In this document: positions 48,520 to 58,837 of the stretch, piece by piece
Numbering within the stretch: the stretch's first letter is position 1
Layout: every line of letters starts with the position of its first letter
Assembly: GCA_947359465.1 (NCBI GenBank)
Contig: OX375877.1
Span: forward strand, 68,116,698-68,180,697
Direction: 5' to 3'
Source of the DNA: Metellina segmentata
Lineage: Eukaryota; Arthropoda; Arachnida; Araneae; Tetragnathidae
DNA length: 64,000 bases
Notes under the pieces: generated by a model
Told to the model about the DNA's origin: nothing
Database searches by the model: none
Seen by the model: the letters and a program-made list of their open reading frames with translations, nothing else
Translations under genes and position numbers: made by a program

Positions 48520-48660
48520 CTCAATCGTAAGTTAATTTTTGGAGTGGTAGCTAAGCTCGCTACACCATAATCCATGCTAAAGACACCAGTTGTGGAAGCG
48601 ACTAGTTTAAGTTACCACCCGTCCCCTAATTTAATTAATAGACTTGTTCAGACTAGAAAA
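47790..48660 (+). repeat. Direct-repeat units of a dispersed family
   Basis: 47955-48085 (GCAAGCCGGAATGAAACACT to AGCTCGCTAC) is repeated at 48393-48563. The second copy is expanded by a (TA)n tract at 48464-48518. It is followed by a CCATGCTAAAGACACCAGTT block that also appears at 49293, 50776 and, diverged, 38834. The family has no visible coding capacity. Confidence 0.75.
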
Positions 48661-49104
48661 TGTATTTAACCCTCTGAGTGTTACGTGATTTAGTTGGATA
48701 GTGTCTTTTCCCAAAACACACTAATGACATAGCAACCACATTTATAAGTTGAAAGAATCCAAGAAAAGATTCCACTGGTCACGTAGGTCAAAACTGAATA
48801 GAAGTCATGCATTGAATACTTCAGGTAGCATGGCGGATATATGTTTGTGAACACCTCAGAAAGTTAAATCTTTATGTCATCCGATGGAAAAGAATAGTAA
48901 TCCTGTGGGATGATCGTTATTTTTTAGAAAATTCTCACTTTGGGCATTTTTTTGGACAGTAGGTGTGCTTCGTTTGGGTTTCGTGACCATTCATGGAATG
49001 GGGACTCGAATGGCTGAACACTAAGAAAGGCCTATTCATGTCTTATAGAGGGTTCTTTGTTTTGCTGTCTTTCGTAAAAAGCGATAAGGACCCAAAAGCC
49101 TTAC

Positions 49105-49128
49105 CTGTCAAGTACATAGAGTGCGGCT
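49105..49128 (-). CDS. Candidate 24-nt symmetric micro-exon
   Basis: On the minus strand a pyrimidine-rich acceptor (ending CTGTCTTCTCCTCAG) precedes 24 nt, followed by the donor GTAAGGC. In phase 1 it reads PHSMYLT between split codons and joins in frame to the exon at 51720-51752 (the joint codon would be GAG). Length is a multiple of three, and entry and exit phases are both 1, as in the exons at 51.7-59.8 kb. A caution is that the neighbouring 49130-49220 resembles a dispersed repeat also found at 47795-47890, so the site could be chance within a repeat. Function is unknown. Confidence 0.35.
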
Positions 49129-49129
49129 C

Positions 49130-49415
49130 TGAGGAGAAGACAGTCGACTTTGGATCGGGGAATTTTGAATAGGTGTAAAAGCTGGTTAGCAGAAGACTAT
49201 GAATGGCGATCTTCGTACAAGCCCCCCCCCCCCTCCTGTCAACTCGTTATCACTGCAATCAATCGCATACGACATTAAATTTAGAACCAGAATCCATGCT
49301 AAAAATGTCAGTTGTGGAAGCGCTTTGTTTGCTTTCCCATCATCTAATTTAAAGAATAAACTCGTTTAAAACTACATGACTCAATTACCAACTCGTTATC
49401 ACTGCAATCCCTCGC
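49130..49415 (+). repeat. Tandem repeat units flanking the TTAA element
   Basis: CAACTCGTTATCACTGCAAT occurs at 49238 and 49388. After the first, the unit continues with TAAATTTAGAACCAGAATCC to the CTCGTTTAAAACTACATGAC block near 49363. The second unit is split by the TTAA element and resumes at 50750-50880 with the corresponding blocks. Confidence 0.8.
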
Positions 49416-49419
49416 TTAA

Positions 49420-50745
49420 GGGAGACCGGAAGGCTCCATTGTAGTCCATGTTTAAAAAGGGCTTCTTTATGCACATGTTTCTCAGAATCTACTCACAGCA
49501 TTGGTTTAAAATTTGGCACAGTTAATATTTAAATACTTTTACATATGCCTTTGTAAAAATATTGTTTGGTTTATAATTTACGATGTTATAAAAAAATTTT
49601 ATAAATTCAAAAAACAAGCATGATTAAGAATTTTTTTTTTTAAAGCATGATTAAGAATTTTTTTTAAAGCATGATTAAGAATTTTTTTTTTAAAGCATGA
49701 TTGAGAATTTTTTTTTTTAAAACATGATTAAGAATTTTTTTTTTTTTAAAGCATAATTAAGAATTTTTTTTTTTTTTAAGCATGATTAAGAATTTTTTTT
49801 TAAAGCATAATTAAGAAAAAAATTTTATATCTAATCTATTATTCTATAAAAACATATGTCTATTTATGTAAAATCACAGTTTGTTTTAGAAAAAAAAGTT
49901 TCATAGTAATATGTTCAGTAGATTCTGAGAAAAAGGTACATTTGAATGAAATAACAGCATTTTTAGAAAGCAGCGTTTTAAGTATAAAATTATTTATTAT
50001 TATTTATCTTACCCTCAAATATATATTTAAACAAATCCAGCACAATAAGAGGGTGTGTCAGGTCCTTCAGCATCTAAAAAGTTAACTTCTAACTATTTTT
50101 TCTTTTGTTTCTTTTTTGCCGGGCGTTTTTCTCAATACCTGTCTGCTTTCTGAATGCAATAGAAACCCGCAAATCATCCATTGTTCTCATTGAGGTGATA
50201 CAATTAAGTCCAGGTTCTTTTTCTGCTGCTTTCAATATTAATAATCTTAATACATTTCTATCATGGAAGGTTTGGTTTGGTGGGTTTTTTATGGCGCAAG
50301 GGCCAGATCTGGACAAACTGCGCCTAACGTCCATCATTGAAGGAAGAAACGGCTTAGTGGACTCCAAGCGTGAGAGATTTTAACGTGACGAAAGTGTGTT
50401 TCGGCACGCGAGACCAGATAATATTGTTCAACGACTGATTTGGATTCCTAGTCTGTTTTTTTCAGTTTACAGTTAACAAAAAATATACTTAACAGTTTGG
50501 AAAATTAAAGAAAAATAAATTGCTTATATATAATATATAACTGTGTAAATACTGAAAAGATCGTCGTCTATCGTTTTGCAGACAATTTTTCAGTTAAGTT
50601 CTTTTTTTTTTAAATAAATTAAAATACTTCTAATTCACGCATGTATAAAAGGCGCCCACCATTCTAAAGGTAACATTTCAAATATTTCAAAACTCTTAAA
50701 ATCTCAACATGGACTTTCAGGTCATTTGTTGCCTTCCGGTCCCCC
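49420..50745. mobile_element. TTAA-flanked DNA element, 1326 bp, with 15-bp terminal inverted repeats
   Basis: TTAA at 49416-49419 and 50746-50749. Termini are GGGAGACCGGAAGGC on the left and GGGGGACCGGAAGGC on the right (reverse complement). The flanks belong to one unit of a tandem repeat whose other unit has no insertion, which independently confirms the boundaries. The interior carries a minisatellite (49612-49820) and, at 50089-50367 minus, a frame ending in a strongly basic tail (RQKRNKRKNS) that could be a transposase C-terminus, interrupted near 50260 by foreign sequence. TTAA specificity fits Sola or piggyBac superfamilies; I cannot decide between them. Confidence 0.8.
49612..49820 (+). 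repeat. Minisatellite of about eight 24-30-bp units
   Basis: The unit is AAAGCATGATTAAGAA followed by a T run of variable length (8-14). It lies inside the TTAA element. Confidence 0.95.
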
Positions 50746-50749
50746 TTAA

Positions 50750-50890
50750 GACACCGAACCATAAATTTAGATCCAGAATCCACGCTAAAAATGTCAGTTA
50801 TGGAAGCGCTTTGTTTGCTTTCCAAACAATAATCTAATTTAAAGAATAAACTCGTTTAAAACTACATGACTCAAATATCAACTCGCCCTG
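50750..50890 (+). repeat. Second part of the split tandem unit
   Basis: TAAATTTAGATCCAGAATCC, GGAAGCGCTTTGTTTGCTTT and CTCGTTTAAAACTACATGAC repeat the unit at 49275-49385 with few differences. Confidence 0.85.
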
Positions 50891-51062
50891 GAGTCGTACA
50901 ATACTACTACTAATCCTCCGCTGATTCCTGGATGATGGTGGTCATTACAGAAACAAGGTTCATACACTTTGAGTATGAATGACTAATGGTATAAATCTTT
51001 ATTTTCTTTTATTTCTGGGGAATGTGGGAGGCGGAAAAGATAGTTTTCCATTCATCTTCAAG

Positions 51063-51187
51063 GCAGCAAGTAAAAATCATAGCAAATATATTCCCAATTC
51101 TTCATATAACTACGACAGTGCGACGTATTTGAATAATTTCTATAAGCACCTGTGGAAATAAGATGTCACGTCTCTGCGGTTAATAAA
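51063..51187 (+). CDS. Possible plus-strand terminal exon with polyadenylation signal (weak)
   Basis: A pyrimidine-rich acceptor-like site (TTTTCCATTCATCTTCAAG, AG at 51061-51062) opens a frame ending at a TAA at 51159-51161, with the C-terminal motif SYNYDSATYLNNFYKHLWK. An AATAAA signal follows at 51182-51187. The frame is also open upstream to 50979, so the start is undecided. No partner exons on the plus strand were found, and the protein is not recognised. It may be coincidental. Confidence 0.25.
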
Positions 51188-51589
51188 TAAAACGTTGACT
51201 TGGTTGTGAGATTAGTTCTTGTTGACAGACAGTACGTCCAATGTTTTGGCTATACTTTATTTATGACCAGTTTTCCCCGCAATGTTTGATTAAGTGTCTA
51301 TCTAAGTTTCTAACGTTGTATAGTCAAAAATTGTTGCGCAGGTAAATTCTGATATCCAATAGAAATTTAAAATTAATATATGTATGATTTCTATCGTAGT
51401 CAATAGTATCATTACAAACCTTCTATCCCATTAGGCTGTTGAAGTTGATAGCTCTTTCCATAAGCAGTGCTACAAGCCTTATGAATTCATTTGTGTCTGA
51501 CTGGGATTGAGTTTTAAAATGTTGCTAAAAATTCGTAGGAGTAAATTTTATTTTATTTTCTGCTGTCGATTGTTAATAAAACTTCGATT

Positions 51590-51690
51590 CTTCTCTAAAA
51601 AATCAATTAATCTCTAAAAATCGATTATTCTCTAAAAAATCGATTCTTCTCTAAATCGATTTTTTTCTCTTAAAAATCGATTTTTTTTTA
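51590..51690 (+). repeat. Short minisatellite of TCTCTAAAAATCGATT units
   Basis: Five imperfect units of 17-20 bp. They lie just downstream (in minus sense) of the exon at 51720-51752. Confidence 0.85.
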
Positions 51691-51719
51691 AGTTTTTGAT
51701 GAGTTAAGAGAGAACTCAC

Positions 51720-51752
51720 CTATGGTGTAGCCCTTCCGCAGGTCGGGGTGTC
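51720..51752 (-). CDS. Candidate 33-nt symmetric micro-exon
   Basis: The acceptor tract is CGCTTTTCTCTCCCACTAG and the donor is GTGAGTTC, both near-consensus. The phase-1 reading is HPDLRKGYTI, with third codon positions almost all G or C (CAC CCC GAC CTG CGG AAG), unusual in this AT-rich window and typical of a constrained coding exon. It is separated from the exon at 51839 by an 86-nt intron that is almost entirely pyrimidine-rich. The joint codon with that exon is GGA (Gly). Length is a multiple of three and phase is 1-1. The protein family is not recognised. Confidence 0.6.
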   Translation of the reverse strand, partial: DTPTCGRATP

Positions 51753-51838
51753 CTAGTGGGAGAGAAAAGCGAGCGTTAGGAAGAGGGAGAGCAAAGAGAG
51801 GAGAGCGCATCGAGAGAGAGGTGGAGATGCACCTTTAC

Positions 51839-51874
51839 CTCGGGCGAAGCCCGCCTGCAGCGCCTCCAGTTGAT
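51839..51874 (-). CDS. Candidate 36-nt symmetric micro-exon
   Basis: The acceptor is TTCTGTATTGTCGTTTCAG and the donor GTAAAGG. The phase-1 reading is QLEALQAGFAR, GC-rich at third positions (CAA CTG GAG GCG CTG CAG GCG GGC TTC GCC). The short helix-like sequence QLEALQAGFA resembles helix 1 of paired-class homeodomains when viewed alone. The next exon (HPDLRKGYTI) does not continue a homeodomain, so that identity is rejected. With the exon at 51720 it forms the most convincing exon pair of the series. Confidence 0.6.
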
Positions 51875-52385
51875 CTGAAACGACAATACAGAACACAAAT
51901 GAAATATGTTAGAAGAAAAAACATAGATATTAAAAAGATCACATGTGTATCGGTTGTTTGAGAAACCCCATAAGTCAAATGAGAACAATTTTTGGGAAAT
52001 CGAGAAAAACCTGTTTCTTCGTTAACCGACAACCTCTATATTATTATTTCTTATAAAATGTATTGTTACTAAATACAATCTTTGTGCTCAATGGAGGTCT
52101 CAATAGATAAATAATTAAATTATTATTAGATTTTTAAAGTCAGTTGCCCTATGGAATTTCTCAAATACATATGCTTTTGGCAAAAAGTAATTGCATTCTA
52201 AACCGTTTAAAATAAAAAGTACACTTAGTACACCTCAAATATGCATTCTAAAACAAGTAGAAACATTGAATAAATATGAAACACAAATAAGATTATTTAG
52301 TTCTATGAATAAGAGTGGTATAAATGGTCAAATAAAATTTATTCATCTGTGGCGTAGTTCTCTGGCAACTGAGAATCAGATTTAC

Positions 52386-52469
52386 CTGTAGAATACTGGT
52401 GAACTATCTCTTTGTAGAATGCTTGAATGTTTTCTTCATTTGGGATGTATTTCATCAGATTATTTAAAT
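52386..52469 (-). CDS. Candidate 84-nt exon, weak acceptor
   Basis: The donor GTAAATC follows a 27-codon phase-1 frame containing KYIPNEENIQAFYKEIVHQY. Length is a multiple of three and exit phase is 1, matching the series. However, the only acceptor that avoids an upstream in-frame TAA (ATTGAAG) lacks a pyrimidine tract, so the exon is doubtful. It lies in the large gap between 56803 and 51874. Confidence 0.25.
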
Positions 52470-52679
52470 CTTCAATTTTTTACTTGTTGATGGGGATTTT
52501 CCCAATTGGATATACTGGTTTATTTGGGAGTGATAGAAGCAGCTTTTAATTGTTGTTAAACCGTAAAGTGTGGCTGCAAAACCCATCATTAAAAGGTTTG
52601 GCGATTTCAACACCCTAATGTTTGAAAGAGTGTGAAAACTGCATGAACTGTGAGATTTTAAAAACGAATTTCTCATCCT

Positions 52680-53131
52680 GTTGTTGTTGTTTCTTATGCC
52701 TACACTGGCAGACCAGAGGAGTGCCAGGCCCGTCGAAGACGGCAAGAGGCGAGGAGGGTGCGCCTTCCATGTTATTGAGCCCCATTGGGAGGAAGTCCGA
52801 CTTTGCTCGACATACATGACACATCCGTTTTACAGGAAGGTCCCTTTCATACATCCATTCACTCACACATATCGTAATTTAGATCCCAATCAGAGGCCGA
52901 TAACCCCCTGATCAGGTACCCCCAGAGGTATTGATTTGGTATGGGAACATGGGGGACATTGTGACCACGACCTATTTAACGTGCCCCAGTCACCATTAGT
53001 GAACACGACGGTCTTTAGCCAGGTCGAAGCGCCGATCTCGCAATCATCAGAATTGGAGGCTCCGCCGAGGACAGAACCCACAACCCTTCTGATGCGAGCC
53101 CGACGCTCTACTGACTGAGCTACCGCGGCTC
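52680..53131 (-). mobile_element. SINE-B full-length copy with perfect 11-bp target duplication
   Basis: TTTCTCATCCT occurs at 52669-52679 and 53132-53142. On the minus strand the element begins GAGCCGCGGTAGCTCAGTCA (A-box region), has GGGTTCTGTCC (B-box-like) and ends in an (AAC)n tail next to 52680. Length is about 452 bp. The frames within it are by-products. Confidence 0.95.
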
Positions 53132-53186
53132 TTTCTCATCCTTTGGAACTTTACGCCTATAAGTCTCTTTTTTCTTGAAATTGAGG

Positions 53187-53445
53187 TTTCGGTAAAAATC
53201 TATTCTTCAGAGGAAGATGCATCTTTTAAAAGCGAAACCCCACGAATTGGGTCATTCTACATTCTTATGAAAGTTTTCGTTTATTCGAAAAAGTCTTAAG
53301 TCAGTGACGTATGGGCTTTATCGAATAAACGAAAACTCTCATACTGGCCAACTCTATGTAGAATGACCTGACTCGTGGTGTTTCACTTCTAAAAGATGCG
53401 TCTACCTCTGAAGAATAGATTTTTACCGAAAATTCGATTTCGACA
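53187..53445. repeat. Fold-back element with roughly 120-bp imperfect arms
   Basis: TTCGGTAAAAATCTATTCTT on the left mirrors AAGAATAGATTTTTACCGAA on the right. Pairing continues through GCATCTTTTA, GTCATTCTACAT and GTTTTCGTTTATTCG to a centre near 53311. No coding frame. Confidence 0.85.
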
Positions 53446-54113
53446 AAAATTGACATGGGGTTCCTCAAACAACCGATTCATTTACTCTATAAATATTTGC
53501 TTGCGTCGATCCGCATTGGACTGCTCTGGCCATTTTTTCCCATGTCTATGCAACTGGTTCAGCACAATTCGGCACTAAGAGATGTGCTGTTGTTGGTTAA
53601 CAAGATTTTGAACGAGTGTTTCAATTGTATATTATAAAAAAATACAATAAGAATACATAGTTTTTTCATCATTTGATGAAGTTTTATTTCTTGAAAACTT
53701 TTACATTAATTTCGAGATAACCATTAGAACCCCGGCTGCTACTTTAAAATTTACTCACAAAATAATTTGAATAAATTAAGAATATCCCAATGAAATCAAG
53801 ACTGAAATTTCCTGAGGAATATCTCACGCTGAATATATATCGCCAAAGTGGTGTAAAATATTATCACAGAATTAGGCCGGATTATAATAAGCCAACTAAT
53901 CAACAGGTCTTTTAAGCCCAAGTGTAAAATTACCATTTCAAAATCCATGCTAATCCCTGACCATAAGCCACGTAATCAACAAGTAATGACTCATCGGCAT
54001 TGCATACATTCTTAAACTTATTCTTGTAAATGTAGATGACCCTGTTTTAAAATTAAAATTGGTAATGTCGAGTTCGGCCCTTAATTTTATTACTTATAAT
54101 CTCGACATTTGTT
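53446..54113. other. Stretch without a recognisable gene
   Basis: Two overlapping 60-codon frames at 53396-53637 lack motifs. Nothing else is seen. Confidence 0.45.
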
Positions 54114-54780
54114 ATCATGCTGTGATAATCGGTTTCGCGACAAACTATTGTGCATGGGTTCTTTGATTTACCGAATCTTATAGCTTGTACAGTCACATCC
54201 AGTTTCGTTCAAACAAATTGAGTTAGATAAAAATCGCCAATGCAGGAGGACATTTTCCAAAAATTTTTAACATTTCAAAACTGGGTGTAGCTAATTCGCC
54301 CCAATTCAGCTTGTCTGTCAATCAGTGGCCAGCTATAATTGCGAAGCGATACGAGCACAGACGCTTCTTGGAATTTCTACAATTATAAATTGTCTTGAAA
54401 TGAAAGCATTAAGGCGAATGTATAATTAATTGTCGATCATGCTGTTTAATTCTAATCATGCTGTGATAATAATTTCGTGACAAACTATTGTGTATGGTTT
54501 CTTTGTTTTTACCGAATCTTATAGCTTGTACAGTAACATCCAGTTTTGTTCAAACATTGAGTTAGATAAAAATCTCCAAGGTAGGAGGATATTTTCCAAA
54601 AGTTTTAACATTTCAAGACTGCGTGTAACTAATTCCTCCCACGCCAGCTTGTTTGTCAATCAGGGGTCACATATAATTGCGAGCGATACGTGCACAGACG
54701 ATTCTTAGAATTTATACACTTAGAAATTGTTTTGAAATGAACGCATTTCGACGAAAGTATAATTAATTGTTGAAACAAAT
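54114..54780 (+). repeat. Two-copy tandem duplication, period 341 bp
   Basis: ATCATGCTGTGATAATCGGT at 54114 and ATCATGCTGTGATAATAATT at 54455 begin two diverged copies. These share TTATAGCTTGTACAGT, GAGTTAGATAAAAATC, TATAATTGCGA and TATAATTAATTGT blocks in order. No supported exon lies in either copy. Confidence 0.85.
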
Positions 54781-55060
54781 TGGTTATGTGTAAACAAGAC
54801 AGACATAATCTATGGTCAGAAATATTCATCCTTCATGAAAATCCGCAATCGTAGTGTCGAAGCAAGTGTCACAATTCACAGTTGACTTACTAATTACAAT
54901 GTTAAGTGATCGTAACATCCCAGTCTGTTTTCAAGTTAGGAAGGTGGAGTTGATTTCCTTGTACTGTTGAAAGCAAGGGGAAACTTTTCTATCGGAGTAT
55001 CTTTAATTTGGAAGTTCATAGTAAAAATTTCGTTCCTTTTTTCGCTAATACCACTCTATC

Positions 55061-55513
55061 GAGCCGCGGTAGCTCAGTCAGTAGAGCGTCGGGCTCGCGT
55101 CAGAAGGGTTGTGGGTTCTGTCCTCGGCGGAGCCTGCAATTCTGATGATTGCGAGATCGGCGCTTCGACCTGGCTAAAGACCGTCGTGTTCACTAATGGT
55201 GACTGGGGCACTTTAAATAGGTCGTGGTCACAAAGTCCCCCATGTTCCCATACCAAATCAATACCTCTGGGGGTACCTGATCAGGGGGTTATCGGCCTCT
55301 GATTGGGATCTAAATTACGATATGTGTGAGTGAATGGATGTATGAAAGGGACCTTCCTATAAAACGGATGTGTCATGTATGTCGAGCAAAGTCGGACTTC
55401 CTCCCAATGGGGCTCAATAACATGAAAGGCGCACCCCCCTCGCCTCTTGCCGTCTTCGACGGGCCTGGCACTCCCCTGGTCTGCCAGTGTAGGCATAAGA
55501 AACAACAACAACA
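55061..55513 (+). mobile_element. SINE-B full-length copy with perfect 11-bp target duplication
   Basis: ACCACTCTATC flanks the element at 55050-55060 and 55514-55524. The head GAGCCGCGGTAGCTCAGTCA and (AAC)n tail match the copy at 52680, which lies in the opposite orientation about 2 kb away. The two copies are highly similar over their whole length, implying recent activity. Confidence 0.95.
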
Positions 55514-55650
55514 ACCACTCTATCACATAATACTACTGTCCTTTATGATAATTTTTCTACTTCAAATTGCATAAAAAGAACTATGACTGACTATGATTAT
55601 GTCTGCGCGCAACCATGATAAAGGTTCCTTGTTCATAATTTTTTTTTAAA

Positions 55651-56000
55651 TTAAGTTGAGGAATGGGTCGTATTGACCATTTCTCTTCGTGCAGCCCAAT
55701 ATAAACTAGCCTTTGAAATATAGTTGTCAAGAGGTAGAACATTAAAATTTGAGTTGGACATAGTAGCACAAACTGTCAAGTGGCTAAGATTCACAGTCTC
55801 TCCAGTGGAACACAGAGGGCAGTCAGGAATGTCATTCAGACCAATCCGGTGGAGATGTCGTTGGAGATAGTCATATCCTTTTAAAATTCTGAAGTTGGCC
55901 GTAAAGATTCGCCTGGGGAGATCCATTGGGACCGGATTACATAATAGGCTTTCCCAGATTTTACCATTAGCATCAGTCTCGAGTTTTGCGTATGTATATC
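55651..56000 (-). pseudogene. 3' end of an I/Jockey-type LINE pol
   Basis: Minus-strand frames contain FRILKGYDYLQRHLHRIGL followed by a CPLCSTGE knuckle and LSHLTVC. This is the Cys-His pattern found after RNase H/RT in I- and Jockey-type elements. The upstream W-E-S-L-like segment continues to about 56000 in another frame. No RT is present. Confidence 0.75.
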
Positions 56001-56802
56001 CTCGCTGATCTTACAATGGTGGAAAATACCTGGTTGTATGGTAAGGCAATTCATAAAATATGAAATATCTTGTACGTAGGAGAAGTTAAAAATACTGACG
56101 TTTAGATAATTTAGATCATAGTTTTCCAAAGTGGGCACAACCGCTCACTTAGGGTGCTGAAGGAGTGTTTGAGGGGAAGTGATAGATCCATGCTAAATAG
56201 GGGAACGTTGAGGGAAAAGAGCAAGCAATAAGAGGATGCTTAAAAATTATCGTCTATAAATATTTTAAGCAATCACACTTCTGTGATTCATGGCCATTTA
56301 TTCTTTAACCGAAAAAGAGGAACCTACTGTAAATAGTTGAATGTTGAAATTTAAGAATGCTGTTGAAGAAAATGGACCCTAATATAGACAAATTTTGGTG
56401 GCACAACACCATGTTCATCCTTCATATTAGTGATTCTTTTAAATTTTAATGATTTGATTTATATTCGCTATCAATAATAGTGTGTTTATGTACAATTCAT
56501 TTTTGTTATTTCATTTTAATAATAGCTTCGTAATTTAATTTTAGTTTCAGGTTGCTGTAATTCCAAACGAGCGGCTTTATAGAACTACACGCAGCTACGT
56601 AAATATTTTGTTGAAATTCAAAAATTATGTGCTTATCTACACTTACAATTCATCATTAGTTTGTAAAGTTTTCCAGAGGGGATTCTAAATTGTCTTCAAA
56701 AATAAATCATTGAGCCAAACGAGCTTGGGAAACTATGATTTAAATAATTTCTTCGAGCAAACAACAATTTAAATTGTATTGAAGTGCGAACAGATGATTT
56801 AC
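56001..56802. other. Stretch without a recognisable gene
   Basis: AT-rich. Would be intronic if the minus-strand exon series forms one gene. Confidence 0.4.
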
Positions 56803-56844
56803 CTTCTAATTCGTTTTCCTCATTCTGATCTTCGTCATTAGAAT
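56803..56844 (-). CDS. Candidate 42-nt symmetric micro-exon (acidic)
   Basis: The acceptor AATGAATTTCCTTTCAG and the donor GTAAATC bound 42 nt that read SNDEDQNEENELE in phase 1, a strongly acidic segment without stops. It joins in frame to the 57060 exon upstream (joint codon GAT) and to the 51839 exon downstream (joint codon GAT). No domain is recognised; such sequence suggests a disordered linker. Confidence 0.6.
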
Positions 56845-57059
56845 CTGAAAGGAAATTCATTTAATTCCATTATTTTAGATTCCACATGTACAATAAATCA
56901 GTGTCGTTTTTAATGCCAATTTTGTCCTACTCTCTAATGGAACTACACAAAACACTGTTTACATTTGGAGATGTAACATTTAAATCTATTTCAAGTGCTT
57001 TCTAGAAAACTACCCCGTTGTATTTATACTAAGGGACTAACATGTGTGAAGTCTGATAC

Positions 57060-57113
57060 CTGTTTGTGTGTCTGGTATTAATGGGGCTGCATGTACGCGG
57101 CTCGTTGGTTCAA
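57060..57113 (-). CDS. Candidate 54-nt symmetric micro-exon, module 3
   Basis: The acceptor TTTCATGTTTTCTTTTAG and donor GTATCAG enclose 54 nt reading EPTSRVHAAPLIPDTQT in phase 1. It has the same length, phase and donor start (GTATC) as the exons at 59274 and 59705. The peptide shares a P/V-T-S/A-S-R/H start and a T-x-T end with them, which points to tandem exon duplication. The sequence is rich in Thr, Pro and acidic residues, as in extended stalk or linker regions; function and location are unknown. Confidence 0.65.
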
Positions 57114-57460
57114 CTAAAAGAAAACATGAAATAAATGAAAATAATATAAAGCATAAAACTTCCTAATAGTTTAGCATTCAACAAATCTAACATCTAAAAT
57201 CTCATTAGTCCAATCGCCTTTGGATCATTCCACGTCTATAATGGTACACATTTATCTAAAATGTTTTTAGTTTTTACAAAATTTAAATCTTTTTAGGAAC
57301 TACATGAATGAGCTTAAAATATATGAAGAAATTTCGTGCCTAGTTGCGGTTATTTGAAGAAAATTCCATTTCGAATATTATGCAGCTTGTTCTCGTTTTA
57401 CATTTTACAGAACATTCAATCCAGTAGGCTACCTTGTCATGACCAGGTTGTCATTGAGAA

Positions 57461-57874
57461 CAGGACCTCCACATAGGCGATGCTGCGGTTGCCATGGTAA
57501 CGGGGCCCGAGGGTCAAAGGGGCAAAAAATATGATTAGAAAATTCATAAAACTGGCCATGATGTTGAAAATAACTTTTTCACGTGTCAAATTAAAATATA
57601 ACATTCTCCATGGTGAAACCAATAAAAATGTAAAATAATTTATTTATGTTTCTTTTTCACTCGTTTTTCACATACTTTTCATTTAAGTATTATTAGAGTT
57701 TGAATTATATTTTAATCAGTTGCTTTGATTTTCAATTTCAATTGTAGAATTATACATATACATTGAGAACAGGACCTCCACACAGGCGGTGCTGTAGTCA
57801 AGTAAAAGAGAGATGTGTGAGGAGTAGAGGGGAAGAACTGGCAACGGGGCCCACATATTGATGTGAGGGGCCTG
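57461..57874. mobile_element. Rearranged copy of the 41150-41886 hAT-type element
   Basis: Left end CAGGACCTCCACAT and right end, as reverse complement, CAGGCCCCTCACAT. Flanks ATTGAGAA and ACTGAGAG match at six of eight positions. The left terminus together with its flanking octamer is duplicated at 57762-57786 (ATTGAGAACAGGACCTCCAC), a 309-bp tandem step inside the element. It lies between two candidate exons, that is, within their presumed intron. Confidence 0.7.
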
Positions 57875-58837
57875 ACTGAGAGGACTGGGTAGACTATGTT
57901 AGTTTTCTCCAGGTGGTGTCAACCTAGTCACGAAGGCCAACTCATATTCACAGATAAAAGCTAATAAGCAACTGCTGAGGTTAAGTCCAGGCATCATCCT
58001 TTATGTTATCTCACTAAAATGAAACTGCTATTTTCTCCTAATAGCACGGACAATTTTCTTCCCATTTCATTGATGTCTTTGTGGGACGGATTCTGGGTGG
58101 TCAGGAGTTGGTCGCTGTGTGACTTGTACAACATGGTCTAGGTTATACCTTGACCAAGGGGATTGGTAGCAACAGAATGTAATCTGAAACTATCAGCATT
58201 ATAAGAACTAGTTGCGCATCCAAATGAATCCGAAAAGTGTTTTGATCTATATGTGTAAATAAAATCTAATCTTGCCTTCACATTGCAATTTTTGAAACAA
58301 TCCCACGTGTCAAGAAATGTTTTCCTGAGAAATCTTTATTCCCCCTCGCAACGCAAATGCGCATGTGCTCGCGGAAGAGTACATTGTATGAAAGGGATGA
58401 TGACTGCAGACACGAGGTTTACGATGTAGATCCATCGATAACTTTAATTGGTTTGGTGGAATGATTATAACCATTTTGGGGGAGGAAGGACGAGAACACA
58501 CAGTTCAATTCTGTGGGTTCCACTTTGAAAAGGATTGCTATGAGTTGTAGAACCCCATGGCTAGGGAAATGAGCATTCTATGTCTAAGAACATTCTCTTT
58601 ACTATTCGCTTGAATCTCGTGGTCACTTAACTATCACATCGCATAGTGATTAAAGCCAAATTTCAAATCATCAAAAATATCAACCTTAAATACCAGTAAA
58701 AACCTGATTGGAATCCAGTTTCAAACGAAATAGCAGATTCTTTAGAATTTCCAAGAAGGTTGAGTAGTTTTTTTGAGCGTGCACGTCCTAAAAAATGTCT
58801 CAAGCCTTGTTCGGGGTTAGGTTCGGTAGTTAGACGA
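57875..58837. other. Stretch without a recognisable gene
   Basis: No supported exon or RNA gene. Would be intronic if the minus-strand exons belong together. Confidence 0.4.

Noticed and set aside
49612..49820. CRISPR-like array of regularly spaced repeats.
   Set aside because: The units are contiguous with only variable-length poly-T between them, so this is a minisatellite inside a transposon of a eukaryotic genome.
51839..51874. Homeodomain fragment (QLEALQAGFAR resembles helix 1 of paired-class homeodomains).
   Set aside because: The next exon 86 nt away reads HPDLRKGYTI, which does not continue any homeodomain, and no recognition helix is found nearby.
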